A stretch of DNA of 64,000 nucleotides from Prionace glauca (lineage: Eukaryota > Chordata > Chondrichthyes > Carcharhiniformes > Carcharhinidae). The position numbers and the translations under genes were made by a program. Where the stretch lies: assembly GCA_037974335.1 (NCBI GenBank), contig CM075736.1, forward strand, positions 4,122,863 through 4,186,862, given 5' to 3'. Below the pieces are notes generated by a model. The model did no database searches. It saw only the letters and a list, made by a program, of their open reading frames with translations, and was not told the DNA's origin. Below are positions 32,646-44,532 of the stretch, piece by piece. How positions within the stretch are numbered: the first letter of the stretch is position 1; each line of letters begins with the position of its first letter.

Positions 32646-33305
32646 TGCACTACTGAAACTCACCAAGGTTCTTTAGGCAACACCTCCTTCCAAATCCACA
32701 ATCGTTACTATGTAGATGGACAAGGGCAGCAGATACCTGGGAACACTAGCATCTACAGGTTCCACTCTAAGCCACTCACCATCCTGAGTATACCACTGTT
32801 CCTTCACTGTCACCAGGTCAAAACTTGGAATTTCCTCCATAAAAACACCATTGATGTACCTACCCTTCAGGGACTACAACCGTTCAAGAAGGCAGCTCAG
32901 CACCACCTACTGAGGGGCAACTACAGATGGGTAATAAATGCTGGCCTAGCCGTAACAAAATGAATCACCAAATGTCTGAAAGCTAAGGAAGGAGAAGGAA
33001 GAGATTTCTTATTTTTCCAATTCATTGCAAGAATTCCAGACTACGAGTCCTCAGTCCCAGTTCAGCAGCAGATAAAGTTAGAGATGGTAGAGAAACAGGC
33101 CGACAAGTCCAAGCATGTAAACTAAAAGATCAGCCCATGTCTCAAACTGCTTTAACGCCGGATAGGCAATCTGCATGCAACAAACATCAACAAATAATAA
33201 TATAATAATGACCAGATCATGTTTTATATGTTGATTGGGGATAAATATTGGCCAGGTCACACCTGCTGTTATTCATGGTAGTTGCTGAAAACCTCCATCC
33301 TCGTT

Positions 33306-33420
33306 CATAGCTGGGATTCTCCGGTGCCACTGAAAGTGAATGGTATTCTGGCTGAAACACCACATTCTCTATTATTGTAGTGGGGTGGCCATGGATGAGA
33401 TCAGAGAATCCCACCCAGTG
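33306..33420. mobile_element. Short inverted-repeat element (115 bp)
   Basis: GCTGGGATTCTCCGG at the left and GATCAGAGAATCCCACCC at the right are near reverse complements, as are internal parts (CACTGAAAGTGAATGG). Related in its ends to the GGGATTCTCC family but far shorter. Confidence 0.5.
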
Positions 33421-33464
33421 CTTGGATCTTTTAACTTTAGCTAAGTAGGCAGACAGAATTAATT

Positions 33465-33612
33465 TAATGTCTCTGCCAAAAGTGCACTATTGTCTCAATA
33501 CTGTGCTGAAGTTTCAGCCTAGATTGTTGTGCTCAAGTGATGGAGTCAGACTTAAAACTACGGCCTTCTGATTTAGAGGCATGAGTTTTGCCAACCGAAC
33601 CACAACTGACAT
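33465..33612 (-). mobile_element. tRNA-derived SINE, second family, degraded
   Basis: On the minus strand GTGGTTCGGTTGGCAAAACT, CATGCCTCTAAATCAGAAGG and GTAGTTTTAAGTCTGACTCC form a tRNA-like head with degraded A and B boxes. Then ACTTGAGCACAACAATCTAG and GCTGAAACTTCAGCACAGTA follow as the usual body of an abundant cartilaginous-fish SINE (family recalled). The 3' end is missing. Confidence 0.65.
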
Positions 33613-33989
33613 GTAAGGGAAAATTGGAACAGTGCCAGTATGAAACAGTGGGGTGGAAGTTACAGGCAAGTGTAGAAGTGGATGTTTTTGCTATGAGGCC
33701 ATTCAGTGGTGTTTTTTTTCTTGGAAGATGGAATGAAAAACAAGAAAGTGACTGCAGTAATGTGTTGTTGTCACAGATTTTCTGTAACATTCAAGCATAA
33801 ATCAATCAGTTGGTGTGGGACCTTTTTGGTACCAATTGACCACATATGCTCCATGCAAAAGTATAAAATCCCTCAGACAGGGAATGCATGAACTTACAGG
33901 TAACAGTCATAATGGAGAATATGGCTATCCCAAAGGAGGAAAGACTGAATACTAATAGGACTCGATGTTAATATTCCCCATAATGGACC

Positions 33990-34460
33990 AGAAGAAATTT
34001 AAATATTAGATATCAGGAATGTACCCAAACTTATTATGTATGCTGTTTATGGCAGTGGGTTACATGTTTGTGATTCTTTTTGGAGAGATAAAACATATAA
34101 TGATATTTAAATCAGGTTTACACAACACAGTTGTGAACAGGTTTAAGTTTAACAGCGTTAGGCTGGATCTTCATGGCCTCAGAAAGCCAGGCAGCTAAAT
34201 CGTGACGGGAGCAGCCAATTGCAGATCATTCCTTTACAGAGCATTACTTGTGAGCAAAGAAGAGCCCCTCAAGTAAATCCTTGCGTCCTCTCATTGTCAT
34301 TCTATTATTAAATGTTTCACTTCTCCAAGAAGAATCATAAATATGTAACACACAGCCATAAACAGCATACATAATGAGTATGAATCTATTCTATGAATTT
34401 CTGTGAATCTACATAATGAGTTTGGGTACATTCCTGATATCTAACCTTCAGATTTCCCCT
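33990..34460. repeat. Large inverted repeat with 190-bp spacer
   Basis: Left arm 33990-34110 and right arm 34300-34460 are reverse complements over most of their length: AGATATCAGGAATGTACCCA (34008-34027) pairs with TGGGTACATTCCTGATATCT (34423-34442), and GTATGCTGTTTATGGC pairs with GCCATAAACAGCATAC. The right arm has about 41 extra bases bracketed by CATAATGAGT repeats (34371 and 34412). No coding sequence; a foldback element or an inverted duplication. Confidence 0.85.
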
Positions 34461-34549
34461 GCTGATCATGCTTCCAAACCTCAATGATCCTAGTTGTAAT
34501 TCATGCTTCTAATTTTTCCACATGACAGCTAGCCAGATTAACAATCTGG

Positions 34550-35290
34550 CAAGAAGAAAAAATTAATAGGGAGGTCCAACTTTAAATTTTGCAGGATCTC
34601 CAAGTGCCTGGGATTTCTATGGAGGCACTCTTACCAAAATTTCTAAGTCCCAAATGAGCATGAAAACAGGAGCATTTCAGAACCATTTTTCTGGCAAGGC
34701 CAAAAGTCCAATCTTACACCACTCTGTGAATAAAATGCAAAATCTGTTTCCTGCCAGTAGGGGAAGGATGGGGCCTAAGCTGCCTGGAAAGCTGATTGTG
34801 CCCTCTACTGTGAACTATCACTTTTGCACAGAACTCTCTGTTCTGTGCAACTGTAAAAAGCAGAGATCTGTCACTGCCTCCCTGCCCCTCCCCATGATCA
34901 CTGACCTCCGCAGCCAATTGCCCCTCCCCCGTCCGGGCCAACCGCAGCCAACCCCTCCCCCCTCCCCCCCCACATCCAATCACTCCTGTTCCTGTCCCAG
35001 CCAATGCCCCCTCACCCCAGCATGGCCCAACTGATTGCCGGTTGAACAGTGCACAGTGTCTCACCCATCCAATGCCAGTTGCAGAGTGCACAAGTTCCAC
35101 TTGCTCACCTCCTGTTAAGTCCTGCCCCATCCAGGGTCTGCCCCTCTCAGTAGGCCCAGCACTCTTGGCACAGCCCAGTGCCTGGTAGGCACTGGCAGTA
35201 TGTCAGGCTCGCAGTGCCAGGATGCCCCGCGGGGAATGCCAGGGTGCCAGATTTGCATGCCTTTCACCTAATTCTTTGAGTTCTAGAAAG
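34550..35290. other. GC-rich non-coding stretch before exon A1
   Basis: C-rich with GCAGTGCCAGG and GAATGCCAGGGTGCCAG motifs reminiscent of the middle of the GGGATTCTCC elements, but no terminal repeats could be paired. The frames at 34654-35130 are proline-rich by composition. Confidence 0.4.
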
Positions 35291-35537
35291 CACAGAAATC
35301 AGTGGTTTTCCTGAACTGTTCTATTTTGTGTTTAGCAGTATAGTTAAACAGTTGCATATCTGTGTACGAGTATGTAAGACAAATTTTATATTGTTCCATA
35401 TTGTAATTTTAGTCTCCAATTCACAAGATGCAACAGTATTTAAAGATTCCAAAGAAGCTCATGTACAAATTAATATAACTTTACTTGACTGTTCTGTCCA
35501 ACATGAACATGAACAATAATCTGCTATATTTTGACAG

Positions 35538-35813
35538 AATCTATCTCTAATCCTATCATCTCATCCAATAATGCACATCCTGTGGAACACAATGATACGG
35601 TGACTCTGACATGTACTGCTTCAGGGCCAGTGGATTCATATTACTGGCTTGAAGGAGAGACAATTGTCAATTCTGGTGGTAGAGTTGGTCTAAGTGGAGA
35701 TAAGACAACCATCACTATAACTGGAGTATTGAGGTCGGATGGAGGATTTGTGTGCCACGCATATAATGCTTTAGATACAAGAAGCAGTGACCCATATTAT
35801 CTAAATGTTAGCT
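35538..35813 (+). CDS. Exon 3: Ig domain A1
   Basis: Acceptor TATATTTTGACAG, donor T|GTAAGT; 276 bases, phase 1 both ends. The frame reads (E)SISNPIISSNNAHPVEHN, DTVTLTCTASG, SYYWLEGETI, SGDKTTITITGVLRSDGG, FVCHAYNA and SSDPYYLNVS. C2/I-set hallmarks are all there: cysteines in LTC and FVC, tryptophan in YWL. Compared with mammalian CEACAM A domains (PSISSNNSxPVEDKD, then FTCEP, LTLFNVTRND) the similarity is clear in order and spacing. It differs more from A2 and A3 than they do from each other: by hand count about 49 of 93 positions identical to either, against 60 between A2 and A3. Confidence 0.9.
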
Positions 35814-37321
35814 GTAAGTGTTGCAGAAAATTATTGATCCATTTTATTCAATGTGTTTATTATTACCAAACCAAGTGAGTTTAACATGTGAGAGGATTGG
35901 ATAATAAGTAATCAGATTTAACTTTTGAGATATCCAATAAGTATGTTACAATATTTGGCTTCTATTTTTGTGTTTGAAATATTTGCAATTTTTATCATTT
36001 TATCTTCAGTTGGTTTGGTAATGTATGAGAAAGCTGACTGATAGGGCATTTGATGGCATGGTGCTGATTCAAAATTCTATTTCTATTGTGTAATAAAGTG
36101 TAGTAGTGTATCTTTTATATTACTTGTGACGAATGCCATGATCCAGGATGTTTTGCCTTGGATTTGCTTAAAATCTATCAGTCATCTTAGCAATGTCTTG
36201 TCAGAATTGGCATAGAGTGTGAAAGAAAGCTTTAGATTTCATCGTTATCTCTCAGTAATTAATTATTCCATTAAGTGTTGTACTTCTACGATAAGGTTGA
36301 CCTTGTTGTCAGAACTCCAAAGCAAATTACTTTTATCCCAACCAATAGAATCTGATCAAGTTCTTAAAATTAAACATGTTTTGACTGATTCTATTTACTT
36401 TAAATATTAATGTAAAATCTGAAATAGCCTAGTGTCGCTCATTGACATGTTTAAAACTAAAATGCAACTGTTTAAAAAACATCAGGAAGGCACGTGGAAA
36501 GAATTGTGCACAATAACTCAATCAAAGTTGTAAGTTTGCTAAGGTTGATACACAGGGAAAATATTTTCATGTATCTTTATTTTGCGAATAAATTTTGTAA
36601 TTTGAGTAATTTGTGCTCGAGGCAAATCCTAAATTTAAATTTGACACTTTTTAAGGAAAAATAAAAATAAGAACAAACGTGTGGATTTGTGTAGAACAAA
36701 CTCTTGTAAACACCAAAGAGAAAAATTACTTATTAATCTATTTCATTGGCATTGGTTGAGATATAAATGTTATTGACAACAGCAAGTGATTGCTTAGTGT
36801 TATTTCTTGCATTGTTGTTGTCTCTCATTTCAATAGTTTATATTCTATGATACAAATTTGTGCACTGCATATTTTAAAAAATGACTTATTTCTCAAGTTT
36901 TGTCTCTCCAAAAATCTGAACTAAATTACCCCAAATTCCACATCCAAATATTAAGAATCATCATGTTACCTTTAAGATCCACCAGTGCCTGACACTATGT
37001 TAAGGTCAATATTTCCAAGATGTTTCTGAAATTTAACCTCTCTATCATTTACACAAAGGTCTTTACACAGAGTTATAATCAGTTTAGTCTCTTCCCTCAT
37101 GTGATCCTTTTTGCCACAAAGCTTTTTTTCACATGTGCTCATGGGTATGTTTATATACCTGTTAGTTTTATTTCAATATAGTAAATTATATGCAGCATGA
37201 ACAAAGTTGGTAGTGGATGGATTTGATTGTGCTTTAAGTTCAGTGGTGATGGACTGCATGCTAGTTTTACAATCTAAACTTTCTGAACAACGTGTTGTAA
37301 TTAATTGTTTATTTATTTTAG
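35814..37321. other. Intron A1-B1
   Basis: AT-rich, 1.5 kb, no recognisable mobile element. The 120 bases before B1 resemble the flank before B2 (GGTGATGGACTGCATGCTAG at about 37244-37263 against GGTGATGGGTTGCATGCGAG at about 44457-44476). Confidence 0.6.
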
Positions 37322-37585
37322 ATGGACCGGAATCTCTAACTATATCCATTAACCCACAACATGATTTATACATTTTGGGGTCAAATGTGACTTTTTCCTG
37401 TTCTGCTGTTTCAAACCCCATTCCTGAATTTCAGTGGTATCTCAATGGTAATTCTCTTCAGTATAACAGACAGCAGTTAATCATTTCTCATATTTCCTTG
37501 AATAACACTGGTAATTACACTTGTGAGGCCTTTAATAATGCAACAAAAAGATACAGCATGACAACAATGGACATCTTTGTCATTG
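37322..37585 (+). CDS. Exon 4: Ig domain B1
   Basis: Acceptor TTTATTTATTTTAG, donor G|GTATGT; 264 bases, phase 1. With the last base of A1 the first codon is Tyr, giving YGPESLTISINPQHDLY; then GSNVTFSCSAVSNP, EFQWYLNGNSLQ, QQLIISHISLNNTGNYTCEA and FNNATKRYS. Cysteines in FSC and YTC and the WYLNG tryptophan are conserved. The YGP start, the SNP after the first cysteine and the N-T/S-G-x-YTC end are typical of CEACAM B domains (YGPDxPTIS and SGSYTCQA in mammals). Sequons: NVT, NNT, NYT, NAT. Confidence 0.92.
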
Positions 37586-38189
37586 GTATGTAATAATGAT
37601 TACCTAAAAAAGTAGAATTGTTGACGTAACTTGTAAGCATTATTCTTGTTTGTTGCCGTCATGTGACGGTACTTGTCGCACTAGTTGTCATGGTAGTTGT
37701 AGTTGAAATTGCACATCATTGTGTCTTTCTGAGAATTTGCTTAATTTTGTCCCTAATGTAATTATATGTTTATTTTATGTCAATTATGAAAATTTAAACA
37801 AAGAAGCATCTTTATTCTGTTTGTGCCTGTACCCATTTTGAAATAGAATTTGAGGAACTGGAAAGCAACAACTCATCTACAATGCTAGTTTTACAGCCAG
37901 ACAACAAGTTGAAATATTACCACTGTTTTGTTTCATCACCTGAGTCATTGGGAAACGTACTGATTGGGTAATATAGGATGTTCAGGGTACAAGCTGCTTA
38001 GTATAGGGAAAAATTGCTAAAGGAATTTTTCACACGGTTCATGATGGAGAGATTTTCTGGTCCTGCTACAGTGAATGGAGAATTGGCTGAGCACCAAATT
38101 TTGCATCCTCGCTGCAGTGGCAGCAGGACTTGAATGGTTGTTAAGATTATACCCTATATCTGAGAAATTTGCTTGAGTTTATCAATTCA
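37586..38189. other. Intron B1-A2, proximal part
   Basis: Mostly unassigned. 38040-38110 (GAGATTTTCTGGTCCTGCTA and GCAGTGGCAGCAGGACTTG) may be a scrap of the same MITE-like group as 39195-39372. Confidence 0.4.
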
Positions 38190-39190
38190 ATAATGGAGTG
38201 GGTTAATGAAGATAGTGCCATCTTGCCATTCACATAGAATTTCACAAGGCATTAATGAAGTGCCTCATAATAATTGGGCAGGATCCTCCAGTCTTCTCGA
38301 GACCTATTGTAAGCGAGACTTGTAAAACTGGGCATTCCAGCCAAACTCTATTCCCTGTCAGTGGTGCCAGAAAATCCCAACTGTGAACGAGGACGAAAGA
38401 TTTTGGCCAACGTTAGTAAAATTGTGGACATGAGGTAGCATGGGTAAAAGTTGACTGAAAGGCAGAAAACAAAGGGCAGTAGTTAACAGTTGTTTGAAGA
38501 CTGTATGCAACCACAATGTCTCCCAGGAGTCAGTGTCAGGATAACTGCTATTTTTTCTCCAGATGAAAGATCCAGAATTGGGTTGCAAATTCAACTTTGC
38601 AGATAACACAAAATTGAGAAATATAGTAAAAACAATGAGTGGATACTGAGCAGAATCCTAAAATCCTTACAGTGCAGGAAGCCATTTGGTCCATCAACTC
38701 TGCATTAACTCTCTGAAAGAGCATCATACCATGGCCCACCCCTCTACCTCATATCCATGCATTTACAATGGCCCTCCATCTAATCAACATACCTTTGGAC
38801 ACTAAGGGAAATTTAACATAACTAAACAAACTAACCTGCCATCTTTGGACTTTGGGAGAAACCAGAAGAAAGCCACACTGACACTGGGAGAATGTGCATA
38901 CTCCACGTAGTCACCCAAAGCCAGAATCGAACCTTGGTCCCTGGCATTGTGAGGCAGCAGTGCTAACTGCTGTACCACTGAGTCTTCAGGATAAAATAAA
39001 TTAGTGAAATGATACATGGCAGCAGAAATTTAATGAAAGTATGTGAAAAGTGATGTGCTTTGAAAAGAAAAGAATCAACTTTTAGTAACTAAAAAGCACA
39101 ATTTGAAAAGGATTTCCAGATTACAGATACCTGGCAGTTTTCAGACACAAACTGTTATAGATGACAGAACATGTAAATAAGGTTGTTTGA
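38190..39190 (+). mobile_element. CR1-like LINE, old, interrupted by a SINE and a MITE-like piece
   Basis: GAATTTCACAAGGCATTAATG with AAGTGCCTCATAATAA stands for FQKAFDKVPH. A piece with inverted ends (about 38275-38385: GGCAGGATCCTCCAG to GCCAGAAAATCCCAAC) follows, then TCCCAGGAGTCAGTGTCAGG (QGSVLG), TTTGCAGATAACACAAAATT (FADDTK), a SINE at 38651-38987, and then AGAAATTTAATGAAAGTATG (EFNxxK) with GTGATGTGCTTTGAAAAG after the SINE. Stops throughout. Confidence 0.7.
38651..38987 (-). mobile_element. HE1-like SINE inside an old CR1-like LINE
   Basis: Reverse orientation: tail GAATCCTAAAATCCTTACAG, then GGACACTAAGGGAAATTTAAC, GACACTGGGAGAATGTGCAT and head AGCAGTGCTAACTGCTGTACC. LINE sequence continues on both sides. 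Confidence 0.85.
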
Positions 39191-39194
39191 AAAA

Positions 39195-39372
39195 AAAGGC
39201 CAGGATTTTCCCAGTGTGTTTTCTGGTGGTGGAGGCAGCTCACCATTGGCTGCAGGTGCGAGTTTCCAGTCCCATCAAAGTCTATGATGACTTGAATGTC
39301 TCACCCACTCTGTTGCTGGGGAACCTGATGAGTGGCCTGATTTGACAGGACAGGCCAGAAAATTCTGCCCAT
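39195..39372. mobile_element. MITE-like element, about 178 bp
   Basis: Left end GGCCAGGATTTTCCC, right end GGCCAGAAAATTCTGCCC; the ends are imperfect inverted repeats. No coding sequence. Confidence 0.5.
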
Positions 39373-41329
39373 GAGATTCTGCAGAAATAGGAACAATACA
39401 CAAGCAGGTGATGCTTAGCCTTTTGAAATCAATGAATGGCCCTCATCCAGAGGATTAGACCTGATTTTAACCCACCAGGATGTGTCAGAGGGTAGGGATG
39501 GAGTGGAGCTGAGCTATGGGGATTCAAATTATAAGTTTTAGAGCTTTACTTTGACTGCTGGATTTAAAGGAGGCAGGTGACCAAACAGCTCTCAGATGGA
39601 AGGTCACAAATATATTACGGGTGTTATTTGTCTTAATTTTGACTTTCAGTTTTAATGCCAGCAGGCAGAGTTTCCTGTTCCTTGGGCAACTGACATCTGA
39701 AGAGATGTGTGAAAAATCAGATCAAATTGTAATTGCTAACTATATGGAGATATTATGTTCTTGTATTCAAATCTCAGACTGCGGAGGGAGCGGAAAATTC
39801 CATCCACTATCTATTCATTTCTGTTGATTCACATTTTACCATTTTTGTGCATAATTTCACCAATTTCAACTCCTAAACTAGATGCAATGTTGTGGACAAG
39901 AGGAGGTTTAATTAAAACAACACTGATTTCTCCTCTTACCATCCGTCTGTAAACAGAAAGGTGTTTTGATTTTGATTTCCCCCTTTTCAAATGGTGAAGT
40001 ATTTCCCAATTCATCAGGTTTTGTTGAGATCTAATTTCTATTAATAACCCCACAGCAAACTTGAAACAGGGTGCACTCAGAAGGTTAGATTATTTGCAGA
40101 TGTGAAAAACAGGGGAGACGAGGGGTCACTACTTAGTCTCCTAAACATTCAATAAATGAGGGATGAAGAAAGAAAGATTTGCAAGGCAAAAACCACAAAG
40201 TCTGAATCCTGAATCCAGAATCAAAAATGCACTGCTGAATCAATTTACAGAAGTCAACCGGGCTGAACTGATGCTGATAATTCACTTTTCCAGTAGAATG
40301 ACCATCACAATGAAATAGGCATGCAGAGATGAATTAGTCTTGGGCGATGATATGGAATATCAGAAGTTCCTGTATAAACTGTGCAGATGGGGATAGGTAT
40401 CCAAACCCAAACAGAGCCCCTTTTCTGAGCTGTTGCTTGGCAGATGGAAGATGACAGACTGATTTGCAGTATACTAAGACAGTATAGCTGGTTGACCCAT
40501 CTGGAGTGGGGGGAAAGGTGGGGATGGGGAGGTGTCATGTCACAAAACCCCATATCTCCACTTTGGCTTTGACAAATGGTGTCTATGTTCCTGAGATTGT
40601 TTGTTTATGTTTCAACCATAAAGAATTTGGAACGAAGTTTGCAGGTCCTTTTATCCGAGCAGACTAGTAAACATCAGTGGTCAGGCCTGACTTATGAAAT
40701 ATAGATGGCCTTTCTGTAGTCTCTTTAAATTAGGTATCTGCAGCTCAAAGAGTCCTTAGCCTCTCTTCAAATACAACGAGGAGCAAGGAATTATGATATT
40801 GCCAAATTGATCTCATTATTCGAGGGTCACAGCCACACACAGCTTCAGCTATCTTGAAAAGTAAGCATCAAGTTCTAAAATTTTAGAAAACAGTTCTGAG
40901 GATATGGATATTTCATTTATATATGAGAAAAAATATAGAATATGAGGTCTTAGACTCATTACAATATATATTGTGTTTACAATATCAATGAGCATGATTT
41001 TAAATTATAGCATAAAATATATTTGATAGTATTTCCACTATTATCAAAATAATTTTATATGAAATTGTAAAGCTTTACATGCTGTATCTTTACAATGACA
41101 CCTCATTGGAGAAGCACTTAAAATCATTGTCAATATATGATGAATGTAACATATATTGAATACAAATAATTCCACATTCTATATTGTTATATTCACATAT
41201 CATAAAATATTCAAAACAATTCAAGCATTAAAAGATAATATCCAACTATAATCTTCAGAAACTGTTAACTGAATTCTGCTTCCTCCACATTCTTTTACAA
41301 GCAATTAATAATCCACTGTGTTTTGACAG
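39373..41329. other. Intron B1-A2, distal part
   Basis: No exon or clear repeat. 39470-39600 has a repeat-like feel (AACCCACCAGGATGTGTCAG) without an inverted partner. The last 400 bases are very AT-rich. Confidence 0.4.
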
Positions 41330-41605
41330 AACCTGTTTCTAAACCCACTATCTCATCCAATGACACCAATCCAGTAGAATACAATGACACAGTGGCTCTA
41401 ACATGCTATGCATCAGGAACAGCAGTGTTATATCGGTGGCTTATGGAAAATAAAACTATTGATTCCAGTGACAGGATTGGTCTGAGTAACGATAACAGTA
41501 CCTTGACTATATCTGGAGTATTGAGGTCTGATGAAGAATTCACATGTTATGGGTACAACATGATAAATGAAAATGCAAGTGATCCATATTCACTAAAAGT
41601 TAACT
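41330..41605 (+). CDS. Exon 5: Ig domain A2
   Basis: Acceptor GTGTTTTGACAG (same as A3), donor T|GTAAGT; 276 bases, phase 1. Reads (E)PVSKPTISSNDTNPVEYN, DTVALTCYASGTA, YRWLMENKTIDS, LTISGVLRSDEEFTCYGYN and SDPYSLKVN, ending in the tyrosine codon completed by B2. Conserved cysteines and tryptophan are present. Five sequons (NDT twice, NKT, NST, NAS). Closest relative in the window is A3. Confidence 0.92.
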
Positions 41606-43404
41606 GTAAGTGTCACAACAAATCACTTAAGTATGTCATTTGCTGTAAGTGATTTTGAAATGTGCTGATTTTTATACTACACCATTTAAAATAGTGCATC
41701 ATGTCTGTAGTAACTTCCAATATCATTAACATAATAAAGTTGACTGATGGAAATTGCAACATGCTCTGCTGTCCACTTTTCAAACCAGTTTACATTTTGA
41801 ATCAACTATTATAAATGAAAGAAATTAACAATGACATATGTATCCAGGCAGCATGAACCAAAATTGTTTTCCATCATTCTGCTGAATATCTGAGTTATCT
41901 TGTTTTTTCAATCATGGGATAATTAAATAATTATGAAAACAAGATTCATTTCAGTACTTAAAGCTCATGGCAATTAACAATACAACTAAATAGTCACAAT
42001 TCAAATTTACCCATATGGAATCTATCAAGAAATGTAAAACTAAATAAAATTGTCAAATTAACTTATTGAAGTCACATGAACATAAAGTTCACAGTATATA
42101 TCATTAAAATTTACTTAATGTCATTCCACGATAATATGCTTACTAAAGCATAAGTAGTGTAACATTTTGAAAATGGTAAACATATATCTGTGTTATTTTC
42201 TAAATTGAAGCTTAATTGATGTAAAAAAAAACCTTATTTCTTGGTGGCTTAGATGAGTAATAAAAAAATCACTGATCCTTTCGGTTCAAAGTTTTTCCAC
42301 TTTGATTTATAAAATTTTCCTGAATTATTTAACCAAAGTCAAGAGTACAAATTCAGGGCAAGTATAAATATTCAAATATTGGACTGGGATTAATAACCGT
42401 GGGAAGATCCTAGAGTGAATCCTGATTTCAAAAGACTGTAACTTCTACTTTGTCTTAGAAAATAAAGAGGAACAATACCACAGGAGTACTAATTAGAGAA
42501 AAAAATATTTATTAAACAAAGAAAATTGGAAACTCCTTTACTTCCCCCTTAGACAAGTACATACAGATTTCAGTATCAACATGAGTTGTAAAGTATATCT
42601 TAAATTGTAATGTTTTCAGTAAGAGAAAGTCCCTTTTAAGTGCACAGATTGGCTGTGGTCAAATGCACACATTCCACTCAAACCCAAAATGAATATCTAT
42701 AGATTTTCCCTGTAAACCACACCCCCTCCCTTTGCACTACCACCCCCCCACCCCCATGACATCCCAGGTGATTGTGACAGCAGAATTTCCATACTCAACT
42801 CCTAAAAAAAAATGCTTTACAACCTTCTTGCAGAATGTGCTTTCCATCAGCGGTTTGCATTCTGAAATCTAATCCCCGTTTTCCAAATTACTCTTTCAAA
42901 TAAAGTTCTATGTTTTGCAAGTTATCTAGTGCCCAGATTTTACACCACCCCTATCAGGATTTATTTGCCTTAACTGCTGTACAAACTATTCACAATTGCT
43001 TCAAATGTCGATTTCCAGATTCTATTAAAATGACATCAAACTTTTGATCTACCAGCATGAATCCAACTATGTTTTATCCTGCTTTGCACAGAAACATTAA
43101 ATTAAACTGACTTAAAATTATATCTTATTTCTAATGTTTACCATTACAAATATAAATCCATGAAAACTACCTTTGTTTTCTGAACAACTTTGACTTTAGT
43201 GAAGGAAAATTGGATGCGTTTGCAGTCCTAGATCACTGTGGTTCTCAGGCATAGATATATGTTCCATAATAGTTGGGCATCAATGTCCTCTGCAATTGAA
43301 GATAATTATGACTAAGGCTCACATGTGAAGAAGAATGTGAATATGCCTTTTTGGGAATAGCAGACTGAAACTGACAGATGAAAGGATAACACAGAAACAA
43401 GAGG
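41606..43404. other. Intron A2-B2, proximal part
   Basis: AT-rich, no exon and no assignable repeat. A short C-rich patch lies at 42720-42760. Confidence 0.45.
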
Positions 43405-43712
43405 ATGGATTTAATAGGGTGCTATGTCCTCCACATCTGCCTGAAACTAACCATGACACTAAAGCTGTTGGGCTTCTCACAATGCATTGACCTCCTGTGG
43501 AGATGGGATGAAGCCTTTAATTCATCATTAATTCCCCACTTAAGGGCCTCAATTGACTGAAGGCAAATGGACTACCACCAACAACTCCACTGTCTCATGT
43601 ATAATTGTGGAGGGGACAGACAGATAGGCATCAAATGTGGCTCCCTTTGAATTTAACATGCCAAATCTGCGTTCAAACATGCCAAGAGGAGACCATAAAA
43701 TCCAGCCCCAAA
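43405..43712. mobile_element. Possible MITE-like element
   Basis: GAGGATGGATTTAATAGGG at the left and CCATAAAATCCAGCCCC at the right are imperfect inverted repeats; about 300 bases, non-coding, less AT-rich than the intron around it. Confidence 0.4.
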
Positions 43713-44532
43713 TAATGTTTTCAGGTTAGAAAACAAATTAGCCAAGTGCAAATAAAAATGTATTTATACATTGCAACATGTAAATTGGCCCCGATGAGAA
43801 GACAACCTGATTTTTTAGCCCTAAAAGTTAAATTTATGCATATACTCAGTGTGTAAGTCAAACCCCTTTTTCAGCCATGGTATGCTGTACAGGTTTTCAC
43901 AGTCAGCCTCAACTCTGGAAGCAGAAAATGCTACGTCTCAAAACTGCTTGGATGTTATGACACAGCACACAAAGCAGACGGTACTTGGCGAAGATGGTGA
44001 CTATCCACAACCATGCAGGTTTACACACAGCACACAGGTTAGCCAAGTCTTTGGAGGGATCTTTCAAGACTTCAAAAAATGACTTGACATCTACAATATC
44101 TCTAATACTGAATTTTTGGTCTGAAGTCAATAAATTTGAAAAATAATATAAATTGATGGAAAATCTAAAGCAAAAAAACAGACTACTTAAAAAGATTAAA
44201 AAGTAAGGAAAAATAAATATTTCTATGATTTTTTCAAATAGGTTGCCAAACGGTAATCATATGTCTATAATATTTGCAAACCATATAAAACAAATAATTA
44301 AAATGTTGCCATGTATGCATCAGAGCCTATATTTTCTGAAAGTGGTTTGTTTTCATATCTATTTCTTCTTCTATCTTGATAATAATATGAGAGCTAGTGG
44401 GTGGTAGAATTAGTTGTGGAGATGCTACGTTGGGATTTAGTTGGATTTAGTCCTGCGGTGATGGGTTGCATGCGAGTTTTAGTCTACAGTTTTAACATGA
44501 AATGTTGCAAACGATCTGTGCATTTATTATAG
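43713..44532. other. Intron A2-B2, distal part
   Basis: No exon. From about 44395 the sequence is homologous to the flank before B1. Confidence 0.5.

Larger units (their letters stand above)
29805..32960 (+). mobile_element. LINE-B copy interrupted by a SINE and a CR1-like LINE
   Basis: Pieces 29825-30168, 30479-30990 and 32646-32960 form one 5'-truncated non-LTR element. Readable motifs: EVRANVLDIKEAIDQVWHQG (29826-29885), LGMFADDCAMFSTIFDS (30114-30160, the catalytic site with both aspartates), YKAQVRGEMKYSPLAWMSA (30810-30865), IQEKAVHMIG (30896-30925), then beyond the CR1 the C-terminus and the tail GGGTAATAAATGCTGGCCTA (32930-32950). It is dead: stops are frequent, and a small tandem duplication of ATCTTCAGCTGA lies at 30049-30074. 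Clade not settled. Confidence 0.8.

Noticed and set aside
19745-35537. Further A- or B-type Ig exons in intron 2
   Set aside because: No frame with the CxAS, WL or WYLN and YTC spacing flanked by splice sites was found; the intron consists of repeats and unassigned AT-rich sequence.
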